Source of the DNA: CAYNGH01 sp964396845
GTDB lineage: Bacteria > Vulcanimicrobiota > JAJTBE01 > CAYNGH01
Length of the DNA stretch: 21,601 nt
Direction: 5' to 3'
Assembly (NCBI GenBank): GCA_964396845.1
Contig: CAYNGH010000044.1
Span: 1 to 21,601, forward strand
Shown: piece after piece, positions 1-7,795 of the stretch
How positions within the stretch are numbered: the first letter of the stretch is position 1
How the letters are laid out: each line of letters opens with the position of its first letter
Made by a program: the position numbers and the translations under genes
The notes under the pieces: generated by a model
The model's database searches: none
What the model was told of the DNA's origin: nothing
Seen by the model: the letters and a program-made list of their open reading frames with translations, nothing else

Positions 1-579
1 GGGGCTGACATGATTCATCTGGATGTCATGGACGGCCATTTTGTTCCCAATATTACTTTCGGCCCACCAGTCATCAGAGCCGTCCGGAAATATTCCCCCC
101 TGCCCTTTGACGCCCACCTGATGATCCTGAACCCGGAAAAATACATTCACAGCTTCAGAGATGCCGGAGTGGACATGCTGACAGTCCAGGTGGAAATATG
201 CCATCACCTCCAGCGGGTTCTGACGCAAATCCGTGAGGCGGGAATGAAAAGCGGAGTGGCGGTTAATCCGCATACTCCCGTGGATTTTCTTCCCCACATC
301 CTGGATGTGACAGACCTGGTGCTGGTAATGACCGTCAACCCCGGGTTCGGAGGACAGAAGTTCATTTCCTCGATGCTCCCCAAGATCCGGCAGGTTCGAA
401 ATATCATCGACCAGGCGGATCATTTCATACATCTTGAAGTTGACGGAGGAATCGACCCGGATACCGCGCCTCTGGTTATCGATGCCGGGGCAGACCTCCT
501 GGTGTCAGGCTCCTTCATATTCGGCTCCCCCGATTATGAATCCAACATCGGGAAGCTAAAAAATAACGGGGGGGATTAA
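1..579 (+). CDS. rpe: Ribulose-phosphate 3-epimerase, 5' end missing
   Basis: The enzyme interconverts ribulose 5-phosphate and xylulose 5-phosphate in the cytosolic pentose phosphate pathway. The frame is open from base 1 and the family normally starts about 30 residues earlier, so the gene begins outside the window; the ATG at 10 lies inside the conserved core. Visible motifs in order are HLDVMDGHFVPN (metal-binding His and catalytic Asp), DAHLMI (metal-binding His), TVNPGFGGQKF (phosphate-side loop), VDGGI (catalytic Asp) and GADLLVSGSFIF (phosphate-binding end). The C-terminus has normal length. The stop codon TAA overlaps the ATG of the next gene by one base (TAATG), which suggests translational coupling. 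Confidence 0.95.
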   Translation, partial: GADMIHLDVMDGHFVPNITFGPPVIRAVRKYSPLPFDAHLMILNPEKYIHSFRDAGVDMLTVQVEICHHLQRVLTQIREAGMKSGVAVNPHTPVDFLPHILDVTDLVLVMTVNPGFGGQKFISSMLPKIRQVRNIIDQADHFIHLEVDGGIDPDTAPLVIDAGADLLVSGSFIFGSPDYESNIGKLKNNGGD

Positions 580-1544
580 TGGACAGACTGGCAATCATAT
601 ACGACGACATATTCCTCTCCCACGATCCCGGGGAGCATCCCGACAGTCCCCAGCGGCTCCGTTGCATCACCGATACCCTGTCAACGGCTCCATTCCGACA
701 CCGGCTGGACTGGTTCAGGCCACACCGGGCCACCCGGGACGATCTTCTCCGGGTCCATTCCCGGGAGATGATAGAACTGGCCCGGACAACCTCGGAATCG
801 GGAGGAGGCCCCATCGATCCCGACACCATGCTTTCCCCGGGATCATATCAGGCGGCCCTGGCCTCGGCAGGATCCGGCAGGACTGCCCTGGACCTGATAA
901 CCGGAGGCAAATATAAAAAAGTTTTCGCCCTTACCCGTCCACCGGGGCATCATGCCACGTCAACCCGATCCATGGGGTTCTGCATCTTCAACAACATCGC
1001 CCTTTGCGCCAGGGAGGCCCTGGACATCCGGCATTTTGAAAGGGTGGCCGTCATCGACTGGGATGTTCACCATGGCAACGGCACCGAGGAGATTTTTTAT
1101 TCCGATGACCGGGTATTATACGCATCGGTCCACCAGGTTCCATTGTTTCCCGGCACCGGCTATCCCCAGGACACGGGATATGGCCGGGGCAAAGGCTTCA
1201 ATTTTAACTATCCCTTAGGTCCCGGGGCCGGAGGCAGGGAATATATCGAAGTATTCCGGGACATTAAAAAAGTAGTCCTCCAGTTCGATCCCCGGCTGAT
1301 CCTGGTATCCGCAGGTTTTGACGGATATAATCAGGAATATCTGGCAGGCCACAGTCTGAACTATCAGGATTATGGGAAACTGTCAGTCATGGTTGATGAA
1401 ATGGCCCAGGCCACTTCCGCCGGGGGGCGGGTAATCGCATTTCTGGAAGGTGGATACAACTTCCAGGGTCTTTCCCGGTCAGTGGCAGAAGTGATAAAAA
1501 ACTGGCTTCCTGCCTCACAGGAAGCAGATAATTTAATAATGTAA
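579..1544 (+). CDS. Histone deacetylase-family (AcuC/HdaH-like) zinc amidohydrolase
   Basis: A 321-residue class I/II histone-deacetylase-fold protein, probably a cytosolic zinc enzyme that removes acetyl or acyl groups from proteins, polyamines or small amides. The bacterial substrate cannot be read from sequence. All catalytic parts are present: the His pair in PPGHHA (H124/H125), zinc ligands D162 and H164 in VIDWDVHHGNG, zinc ligand D248 in SAGFDGY, and the transition-state Tyr in EGGYN (Y293). The N-terminal HPDSPQRL motif is typical of this family. The start is fixed by the one-base overlap with rpe. The next gene starts 20 nt downstream. The catalytic domain looks intact and active. 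Confidence 0.93.
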   Translation: MDRLAIIYDDIFLSHDPGEHPDSPQRLRCITDTLSTAPFRHRLDWFRPHRATRDDLLRVHSREMIELARTTSESGGGPIDPDTMLSPGSYQAALASAGSGRTALDLITGGKYKKVFALTRPPGHHATSTRSMGFCIFNNIALCAREALDIRHFERVAVIDWDVHHGNGTEEIFYSDDRVLYASVHQVPLFPGTGYPQDTGYGRGKGFNFNYPLGPGAGGREYIEVFRDIKKVVLQFDPRLILVSAGFDGYNQEYLAGHSLNYQDYGKLSVMVDEMAQATSAGGRVIAFLEGGYNFQGLSRSVAEVIKNWLPASQEADNLIM

Positions 1545-1564
1545 TCCGAAAGGACAGAAAAAAA

Positions 1565-2536
1565 GTGAACCACAAACCCGGATTAAAAAGATGCACAGGT
1601 ATCATTCTGATAACAGCAGTTATTTTTATCCTTGGAGGCTGTTCCCCCAGGGGTAATCCCCAGGCTCTCTTTGACAAGGGGCAGGAGCTGGCCCGACAGG
1701 AGAACTTTGAAGAATCAGCAAAACAGTTTTATGAATATATCCGGGTAAAGCCTGATGATCCCCGGGGTTTCCAGATGCTATACAGGGCCCTCATGGGGGC
1801 TGACCGAACTGACGAGGCTTACACCATGCTTACCCGGGGACTGGAGAAACACCCCGATGACAGCGATCTTAACCTTGAGATGGGACAGTTTTTCATCAAC
1901 AAGGGTATGTTCGAAAAAGCCAAGGAAAAGCTGGACACTGCATCGGAGCTGAACCCCGGCAATCCGACCCCAAAATATCTCAAGGGAATCCTCCTGGTTC
2001 AGGAAGGCAATGACAGGGAAGCATATGATGTTTTCAAAGACCTCATATCCCTGAACCCCGATGACAGCGAAACCAACAGAGAAGCAGTCACCCTGGCTTA
2101 CACCTTTCTCTTTGAAATTATCGGCACTCTTGGCCGTAGTGACAACGAAGCCTTCTCGGTAATCACCAAGGGAATAAATTTCATGCCAGATTACGGCCGG
2201 GGATACACAGTGCTGGGGATTTATTTTTACAACAAAAAAGAACTTGACAGCGCTCTGAAACGTTTCGAAATAGCAATACAGAAGGGCCAGGACAGTGAAT
2301 CCGGCAAAAACACTGAAGCATACGCATACCGCCTCATAGGCAGAATATACGATCAGCAGGGCAACCGGGAAAAAGCTCTGGAGAACTACCGGAAATTCCT
2401 GAATGCCTACAGCCCCGATGGCCGGGCAAGAATCCATCCCAAAGATGCCGCGGAGGTGCGAATCTACAGCGGGATTATCGAGGATGTCCTTGACATTCAG
2501 GGAGTCCGGGATCGGGTGCGGGAGCTGGAAAGATGA
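1565..2536 (+). CDS. TPR-repeat lipoprotein
   Basis: A 323-residue protein with a short basic N-terminus, a hydrophobic segment (about residues 11-23) and a lipobox FILGGC with Cys26, so it is probably an exported lipoprotein. The rest is about five or six tetratricopeptide repeats (starting near residues 34, 68, 102, 136, 210 and 254), for example a unit with the pattern A..L...G....A...F....L..P. This points to a protein-interaction scaffold at the membrane, partner unknown. The start is GTG with an AAAGGA site at 1549-1554. The stop TGA overlaps the ATG of the aldolase gene (ATGA), so the two are probably translated together. No enzymatic domain is visible. Confidence 0.85.
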   Translation: MNHKPGLKRCTGIILITAVIFILGGCSPRGNPQALFDKGQELARQENFEESAKQFYEYIRVKPDDPRGFQMLYRALMGADRTDEAYTMLTRGLEKHPDDSDLNLEMGQFFINKGMFEKAKEKLDTASELNPGNPTPKYLKGILLVQEGNDREAYDVFKDLISLNPDDSETNREAVTLAYTFLFEIIGTLGRSDNEAFSVITKGINFMPDYGRGYTVLGIYFYNKKELDSALKRFEIAIQKGQDSESGKNTEAYAYRLIGRIYDQQGNREKALENYRKFLNAYSPDGRARIHPKDAAEVRIYSGIIEDVLDIQGVRDRVRELER

Positions 2537-3315
2537 CAGAACCCCATGGATTTGACAAGTCACAAGGACTGCTGTTCAACACGGTGCGTCATGTCCTGTC
2601 CCGATGCCCCGACGCAGATCCCCACACCACAGCGCAAATAATCTGCCAGGTTTATCAGAAAGCGACTGGCCTGAATAAAGCCGGGGATCAACTGGCATCT
2701 TCAGTGGCCACAGGAGGCAGGGATCTCTACCGGCTGGGATATATGCCCGGCACATCAGGGAACATCTCCCTGCGTCTGCCCGACGGCAATATTCTCATAA
2801 CCCCGTCAGGGGTCAACAAGGGGCGGATGGACAGGGAGGATCTCATCATCATCGATTCAGAAGGAAACCTGATAGAAGGCCGGGGGAAGCCATCATCAGA
2901 ATACAAGATGCATACGGCCTGTTACGATCTGCGTCCCGATGTGGGAGCAGTGGTTCACTGCCATCCCCCTTACTGCACAGCCATGGCATCCTGCGGGGTT
3001 TCCCTGGAGGACCCGGTGCTTCCAGAGGGGATCCTTGTGCTGGGGCCTGTTCCTCTGGTGGAATACAGCACCCCTTCCACCAGGGAAGTTTCTGACAACC
3101 TGATACCTTTCCTGAAGGATCGCAATGTTTTCCTGCTGGCAAATCATGGCGCTCTGTGCCTGGGGGCTGACCTGAACCAGGCCCTGCACCGGATGGAAAC
3201 CCTTGAATTCACTGCCCGGGTTGTAACCATCGCCCGCACTCTGGGCCGGGAAAGAAACCTGACCCCCGCCCAGCACAGCCGGCTCCTGAAGGTGTGGAAA
3301 GACTCCACCGCTTAA
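2533..3315 (+). CDS. Class II aldolase/adducin-family protein with N-terminal extension
   Basis: A 260-residue relative of L-fuculose-1-phosphate aldolase and L-ribulose-5-phosphate 4-epimerase, zinc-dependent and cytosolic. Visible are GTSGNIS (73-79) and TPSGVNKG (90-97) for phosphate and substrate binding, the catalytic acid E123 in KPSSEYKMH, zinc ligands H142 and H144 in VVHCHPPYC, and the third ligand H205 in LLANHGALCLG. The substrate is unknown; the FucA-like spacing favours an aldolase over an epimerase. FucA is about 215 residues, and the first 50 or so residues here form an extra helical extension of unknown role. The start is supported by the ATGA overlap with the lipoprotein gene, and no later ATG lies before the core. 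It converges on the ACT gene with only 3 nt between. Confidence 0.88.
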   Translation: MTEPHGFDKSQGLLFNTVRHVLSRCPDADPHTTAQIICQVYQKATGLNKAGDQLASSVATGGRDLYRLGYMPGTSGNISLRLPDGNILITPSGVNKGRMDREDLIIIDSEGNLIEGRGKPSSEYKMHTACYDLRPDVGAVVHCHPPYCTAMASCGVSLEDPVLPEGILVLGPVPLVEYSTPSTREVSDNLIPFLKDRNVFLLANHGALCLGADLNQALHRMETLEFTARVVTIARTLGRERNLTPAQHSRLLKVWKDSTA

Positions 3316-3318
3316 GAT

Positions 3319-3660
3319 TCAGATCCTGTGCATATATCGGAACAAATCTTCTTTTTGTACTCTCACTGTGGCGTGGATTTTTTCCCCTGCCAGCTCCAGC
3401 ATCGCCCGGAGGGTATCCAGGCTACCTGCCAGATCCGTGGCGTCGGCCCGGATAATTATGGCCATCCGGCGATCTGTTTCAAAACACTCCGACTGAATGA
3501 GCTTCACTGACATTCGCTGGCATATGTTGCCGATGACCCCCTCGATGAGAGAGCAGAAGCTTTCGCCGTGGTATGTGGGAATCCCGTCAAGATGAGGCGG
3601 AGTATCTCCATTTCGAGAAATCTTAGCCTGAGCAGTTATGACAATGAAAGTTCTGTTCAT
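3319..3660 (-). CDS. Small ACT-domain protein, UPF0237-like with insertion
   Basis: A 113-residue protein. The C-terminus VQKEDLFRYMHRI closely matches the QHEDIFxAMHRI ending of the UPF0237 family of ACT-domain proteins, and the N-terminus FIVITAQ fits the first ACT strand. ACT domains usually bind amino acids or other small ligands and act as regulators. Unlike the family (about 90 residues), the first loop, normally short with a D-x-x-G turn, carries about 25 extra residues (roughly 9-33), so ligand binding may differ. The ATG lies 3 nt after the mutS2 stop. Its GGTGA site overlaps the end of mutS2, so the gene is probably cotranscribed with mutS2. Regulatory target unknown. Confidence 0.75.
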   Translation of the reverse strand: MNRTFIVITAQAKISRNGDTPPHLDGIPTYHGESFCSLIEGVIGNICQRMSVKLIQSECFETDRRMAIIIRADATDLAGSLDTLRAMLELAGEKIHATVRVQKEDLFRYMHRI

Positions 3661-3663
3661 GTT

Positions 3664-6036
3664 TTACAGATTCACCACAGTTACACCCCATCCTCCTTCG
3701 TGGATGTCCCCTTCCCGGAAACCTTTTACCACCCGAGAGGATTTCAGATAATCCCGGATCCCCTGCCGGAGGGCGCCGGTTCCCTTGCCGTGGACAATGC
3801 GGAAACTGTCCAGGCTGGCAAGACAGGCATCGTCCAAGTATTTTTCCAGCCGAATCACCCCTTCATCCACGGTCAATCCCCGGATATCCAACTGGTCTGA
3901 GATGTTGACTGCCTTTTCAAAACGGAGAGAAGATATTCCCACATCCTCACCGGGCAACTCCAGCAGTACCGGCTCCATATCCGACAGGGGAATCTCCATG
4001 CGGATATTGTCAATCTGCACCAGGGCAGTTGCTTCGTCCAGCATCCGATCTATGCGTCCCCGCCGGCCAGTGGTGGTAATTTTTACCGGCTGATCCTCAA
4101 AGAACTTTCCCCTGGGGGGAACCGGGGCTGAGGGTTGCTTCTTATCCCGGCGCATGCCCTGAAGTTTCTCAATGGTGCGATCCAGCAGGGATTTAACCTT
4201 TCGTTCCTTCTGCTGAACCCCGGCCCGATCCTGACGGCCTTCCCGGAAGTCCTTTATGGAAGCCCGCCACTGTGCCCTGGCCTGACGGAGTTCCCGGAAA
4301 ACCTCCTGAAAAACAAGATCCATTTCTTTTGTGGCTTGCTGGAGGATCTCATCTTTTTCCGCCTCCAGCTCTTCGATTCTCATATCATACTCATCCCGCA
4401 GGATTTCCATCTGCTCCCGCTGTTCCCGGGCCTGTTCCAGCTCATCCCGGGTAAGGGCCTTCTGGCGGTCAATCTCCGACAACAGCGAATCCACCTTGTG
4501 ATGAATCCCCCCCATGGAATTGCTGGCGATATTGATAATCTTCTGGGGGACTCCCAGCCTCCGGGCAATCCTGATGGCGCAGGATCTGCCGGGAAGACCG
4601 ATCTGCAGGCGGTATGTGGGCATGAGGGTTTCCTCGTCAAACTCCACCGCGGCGTTGACAAACTCACTGTTTCTCGATGCAAATATCTTCAGCTCGTTGT
4701 AATGAGTGGTGGCGATTACCCGGCTCCCCCGATCCGTTAGATATTTTAAAATAGCAGAACCCAGGGCTACTCCTTCCGAGGGATCAGTCCCGGCGCCAAT
4801 CTCATCCAGAAGTACCAGGGTTCGTTTTCCTGACCGGGGCAGAAGCTGAACGATATTGGCCATGTGGGCAGAAAAGGTGGAAAGGTTCTGGCTGATGGAC
4901 TGCTCATCGCCGATGTCGGCATAGATGCCGGAGAAAAGCCCCACAACGGAGCCTTCCCCTGCAGGCACCGGCAGTCCCGCCAGAGCCATCATGGTCAGAA
5001 GTCCCGCAGTCTTGAGGGTTACCGTCTTCCCGCCGGTGTTGGGGCCGGTTATCACCAAACCCGCAAAATCCTCCCCTACCCGAATGTCAACAGGCACCGG
5101 CTTAACCTCCAACAGTGGATGCCGGGCTGATTTCAGGTTCAGGACGGGATCCTTTACAACCTTCGGGATGATGCAGTCAGAATCAATAATATATCGGGCC
5201 GCAGCCTGAAGAGCGTCATAATGCCCAATAAACTCGAGATTCCTTAACAAATCCTCCCGGCAACAGGATATCCGCCGGGTCAGGTCCAGGCGGATTTTCT
5301 CTTCTTCCCGGATCTCCTGGTTTCTTACATATTTCAGCTCGTTGGTCAGCTTCAGCACCGACAGAGGTTCCATAAACACCGTGGCACCGCTGGCAGAAGA
5401 ATCCAGGGCAATTCCGGGAAACTGGGATCGGTATTCCTGCTTTACCGGAAGAACATGCCGATGCTCCCGGCTTGTAATGATAGGTTCCTGAAGCATCTTC
5501 AGATAATCGGGGTTCTTCAGAAAGCCTTCCAGATGTCCCCGAATCCGCCCCTGAAGGACCTCATCTTCCCGACGAAGCCGGGCCAGCTCCGATGATGCCC
5601 GATCCAGAATTCTACCATCGGATCCCACCTTTTGAACAATTTCCCTCTCCAGGGCTGGAAATGCTGTCAATGCAAGGGAATCCCGATAAATTTCCGGCAG
5701 AATGGCTTCCCGCTTGTCGAGATAACCCTTCAACTCTGATGAACGTTCCAGGGTTTGATAAACTCTTCGAATATCGCTACCCTGCAGAGGGATCTCTTTT
5801 GACGCCATTTCCAGTAATTTGTCAACGGGATCCATCTCCCCCACCGACAGGGGTTCCGTGGAATCAAGAATGCTGAGGGCTTCCCGGGTCTGCTCCTGAA
5901 GTCTTTCGATGGACTCAATCTCTTTTTGGGGCATCCGGCAGAGAACAGTTTGCCGGCCATAAATACAGGTAGTCTTCCCTGCAATTTTTTCTATAACCAG
6001 ATTATATTCTAAAACCTTGAAGGTGTGCTTATCCAT
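3664..6036 (-). CDS. mutS2: MutS2 family ATPase with Smr nuclease domain
   Basis: A 790-residue protein, the usual length for MutS2. It has the MutS core and clamp regions (about 1-300), an ABC-type ATPase with Walker A GPNTGGKT (331-338) and Walker B LVLLDE (407-412), a charged coiled-coil region (about 515-630), and a C-terminal Smr domain (about 713-790) with LDIRG (716-720) and HGKGTG (749-754). MutS2 proteins bind branched DNA and suppress recombination, and in some bacteria act on collided ribosomes; they lack the mismatch-recognition domain of MutS. The ATG has an AAAGGAG site at 6042-6048 and a near-consensus promoter upstream. The ACT gene follows directly. Confidence 0.96.
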   Translation of the reverse strand: MDKHTFKVLEYNLVIEKIAGKTTCIYGRQTVLCRMPQKEIESIERLQEQTREALSILDSTEPLSVGEMDPVDKLLEMASKEIPLQGSDIRRVYQTLERSSELKGYLDKREAILPEIYRDSLALTAFPALEREIVQKVGSDGRILDRASSELARLRREDEVLQGRIRGHLEGFLKNPDYLKMLQEPIITSREHRHVLPVKQEYRSQFPGIALDSSASGATVFMEPLSVLKLTNELKYVRNQEIREEEKIRLDLTRRISCCREDLLRNLEFIGHYDALQAAARYIIDSDCIIPKVVKDPVLNLKSARHPLLEVKPVPVDIRVGEDFAGLVITGPNTGGKTVTLKTAGLLTMMALAGLPVPAGEGSVVGLFSGIYADIGDEQSISQNLSTFSAHMANIVQLLPRSGKRTLVLLDEIGAGTDPSEGVALGSAILKYLTDRGSRVIATTHYNELKIFASRNSEFVNAAVEFDEETLMPTYRLQIGLPGRSCAIRIARRLGVPQKIINIASNSMGGIHHKVDSLLSEIDRQKALTRDELEQAREQREQMEILRDEYDMRIEELEAEKDEILQQATKEMDLVFQEVFRELRQARAQWRASIKDFREGRQDRAGVQQKERKVKSLLDRTIEKLQGMRRDKKQPSAPVPPRGKFFEDQPVKITTTGRRGRIDRMLDEATALVQIDNIRMEIPLSDMEPVLLELPGEDVGISSLRFEKAVNISDQLDIRGLTVDEGVIRLEKYLDDACLASLDSFRIVHGKGTGALRQGIRDYLKSSRVVKGFREGDIHEGGWGVTVVNL

Positions 6037-6041
6037 AATTA

Positions 6042-6048
6042 CTCCTTT
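6042..6048 (-). promoter_or_regulatory. Ribosome binding site of mutS2
   Basis: AAAGGAG reads on the minus strand 5 nt before the mutS2 ATG. It supports this start over internal ones. Confidence 0.75.
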
Positions 6049-6057
6049 TGTCGGTCA

Positions 6058-6086
6058 ATTTTACACCAGGAGCGGGGATTTTTCAA
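6058..6086 (-). promoter_or_regulatory. Sigma-70-type promoter of mutS2-ACT
   Basis: On the minus strand a TTGAAA -35 box (6086-6081) is followed by a 17-nt spacer and a TAAAAT -10 box (6063-6058). Each box differs from consensus by one base and the spacing is ideal. Transcription would start near 6051, giving a leader of about 14 nt that just holds the ribosome site. Confidence 0.65.
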
Positions 6087-6170
6087 GAGGCAATGGAAGG
6101 TATATGAAGTGCCGGATTGAATTTGAAAAATCAATCCATTTTGAGAACCCAGACATTTAGAGGCAGGGAC

Positions 6171-7415
6171 ATGACGGATAAGGATAAGGAGAAGAAGAAA
6201 GGAAAATTACCGGGAGATGTGATCAGGGCAATCCTGTCGGTTGCCATTGTCACCCTTCTGATTTCCCTGTTTTTTCTGTCCATGAACCACTGGGGCCTGG
6301 CCCGGAAAAAGTATATTGTAAAACAGGTATCCTTGTGGGAGGTTTACAATCCCATCCCCAGGAGCTTCTCCGGCGACATCAGAATTGTGTCCGGCCCCAT
6401 AGAGGAAAAAAAGCCCGGGGTCTTCATGGTATCGGATCGGATACAGGCTCTGGAAGGGAAAACACAGAAATTCCTCTGGGAAACCCTGGCCCCCGACAAC
6501 ACAGACAACCTGACTTTTACCGGTTTCGGACTGCTCATGGGCAGAAATCCCCTGCGATTCTACTCCCTTGCTGATGGAAAAATCGAACGGGAAATCCAGT
6601 TTGACAGGGATATCATAAGCATCCAGCCGGGGCATCTGCCCAACTCCATCGTAACCTTTGACGGAATGGATGTATCTCTTTATGACATCACCGGCGAGGT
6701 CCCCCACTGGACTCGAAGAATTTTTCCTGGGCAGATGAATCAATCTTTGCCCCTGTGGGCATCAGACGAGAGCATCATAGCCGGCTCCCGGGACAGGGTT
6801 TTTCTGTTAGATGCCAGAAACGGCAGAATAATTGGAGATATAATCCCCGGCGAAGGGCATCATTATACAGTGAGAGGCTCGTCAAACAACAAGAAATGCA
6901 TTCTGCATCTATCCCCCGGCAAAGATGAATCAACAGGTCTGCTGAGGCTCTATAATACAAAAAGCGACACCGACACTCCCCAGGAGATCAAACCTGCCTG
7001 GGAAATCAGAACTGCCCCGCCGGCAGGAGCTCCAGCCATAACCGAGTATATGGTTCACACCGTATCCACCGATGACAGGGGCCAGGCAGTAATCCACGGA
7101 TGGAGCCTTGATGACGGAGAGGAGATCTGGTGGAAGCCCCTTCCGGGAATCATCCCCCGCCAACAGCAGATTGCTCTTGCGGAAGACAGCGGAACCCTGA
7201 TGGTGATTCATCCCGGTGCCGGGGTTTACTGGTTGGATTCCCGGAATGGAAACCAACTAAAGTTTGTGACCATCCCTGCCGATGACAGCGAAAATCCCCA
7301 GGGAATCCTGACAGCATGCCGTTACAAGTGGTATCTGTTTCTATATGACTCCGGCTCAGAAACCCTGAGTGCCTTGGAGGTCAGCATCAATCAGATGCTC
7401 AAGGAAAAACCGTGA
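6171..7415 (+). CDS. Membrane-anchored PQQ-like beta-propeller protein
   Basis: A 414-residue protein with a lysine-rich cytosolic N-terminus (residues 2-12), one transmembrane helix (about 17-36) and a long extracytoplasmic part. The latter has repeated beta-rich units such as VFLLDARNGRIIGDI, GWSLDDGEEIWW and VYWLDSRNGNQLKFV, typical of PQQ-like/WD-like propeller blades as in BamB-type proteins. No catalytic or cofactor residues can be assigned, so a binding or scaffold role outside the membrane is the best guess. The frame extends upstream to a TTG at 6117, but the ATG at 6171 has an AGAGG site (6159-6163) with 7-nt spacing, so I chose it. The gene is divergent from mutS2 and stands alone. 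Confidence 0.72.
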   Translation: MTDKDKEKKKGKLPGDVIRAILSVAIVTLLISLFFLSMNHWGLARKKYIVKQVSLWEVYNPIPRSFSGDIRIVSGPIEEKKPGVFMVSDRIQALEGKTQKFLWETLAPDNTDNLTFTGFGLLMGRNPLRFYSLADGKIEREIQFDRDIISIQPGHLPNSIVTFDGMDVSLYDITGEVPHWTRRIFPGQMNQSLPLWASDESIIAGSRDRVFLLDARNGRIIGDIIPGEGHHYTVRGSSNNKKCILHLSPGKDESTGLLRLYNTKSDTDTPQEIKPAWEIRTAPPAGAPAITEYMVHTVSTDDRGQAVIHGWSLDDGEEIWWKPLPGIIPRQQQIALAEDSGTLMVIHPGAGVYWLDSRNGNQLKFVTIPADDSENPQGILTACRYKWYLFLYDSGSETLSALEVSINQMLKEKP

Positions 7416-7423
7416 TCCGGTTT
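7407..7423 (-). terminator. Possible weak terminator for the minus-strand operon
   Basis: AAACCG (7407-7412) and CGGTTT (7418-7423) form a 6-bp hairpin with a 5-nt loop. On the minus strand the stem is followed by T bases (CGGTTTTTCC), just after the stop of the small acidic gene. The stem is short, and the hairpin overlaps the end of the propeller gene. Confidence 0.4.
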
Positions 7424-7426
7424 ATA

Positions 7427-7795
7427 TCATATATCCAGAAGGCCTTCTTTTTTTTCGTCGTCCATCATTTCCAGCAGGCCAGACTCAAAATCCTCAATAC
7501 AGTCCCGCATATGCAGAAGATGCATCCTGACCCCGGACACCTGCTCCCATACAGAGTCGGGATCTTGGGTGTCGGTTTCGGCAAAATCTGACAATAGTTC
7601 CACATAAAGCCGTTTGGACATGACCATTATTTCTGCCAGCCGGTACGACAGCAGTTCTGCATCCCCGGCGGAATAAACCTGCATAGACTCAAGTTTTCTT
7701 TTGATTATCTCCTTGACCATCTTCTCCTGGTCAATTATCTTCTGAAGATTCCCATCCGACGCATTTTGAAGCCGGGGGTTCTTTTTATCATTCAT
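7427..7795 (-). CDS. Small acidic helical protein of unknown function
   Basis: A 122-residue protein that I do not recognise. It is rich in Glu, Asp, Lys, Leu and Met with no signal peptide or membrane segment, and is predicted by eye to be almost all helix. A helix near residues 16-45 is followed by another near 45-70 and an acidic C-terminal half ending in a MMDDEKKEGLLDI tail. Its ATG overlaps the stop of the AlbA_2 gene by 4 nt (ATGA), so it is probably made together with that protein. A partner or regulator of the AlbA_2 protein is a reasonable guess, but nothing in the sequence proves it. Confidence 0.7.
   Translation of the reverse strand: MNDKKNPRLQNASDGNLQKIIDQEKMVKEIIKRKLESMQVYSAGDAELLSYRLAEIMVMSKRLYVELLSDFAETDTQDPDSVWEQVSGVRMHLLHMRDCIEDFESGLLEMMDDEKKEGLLDI

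Noticed and set aside
1778..2563. 261-codon open frame on the - strand
   Set aside because: It is antisense to the TPR lipoprotein and has no ribosome site or family features.
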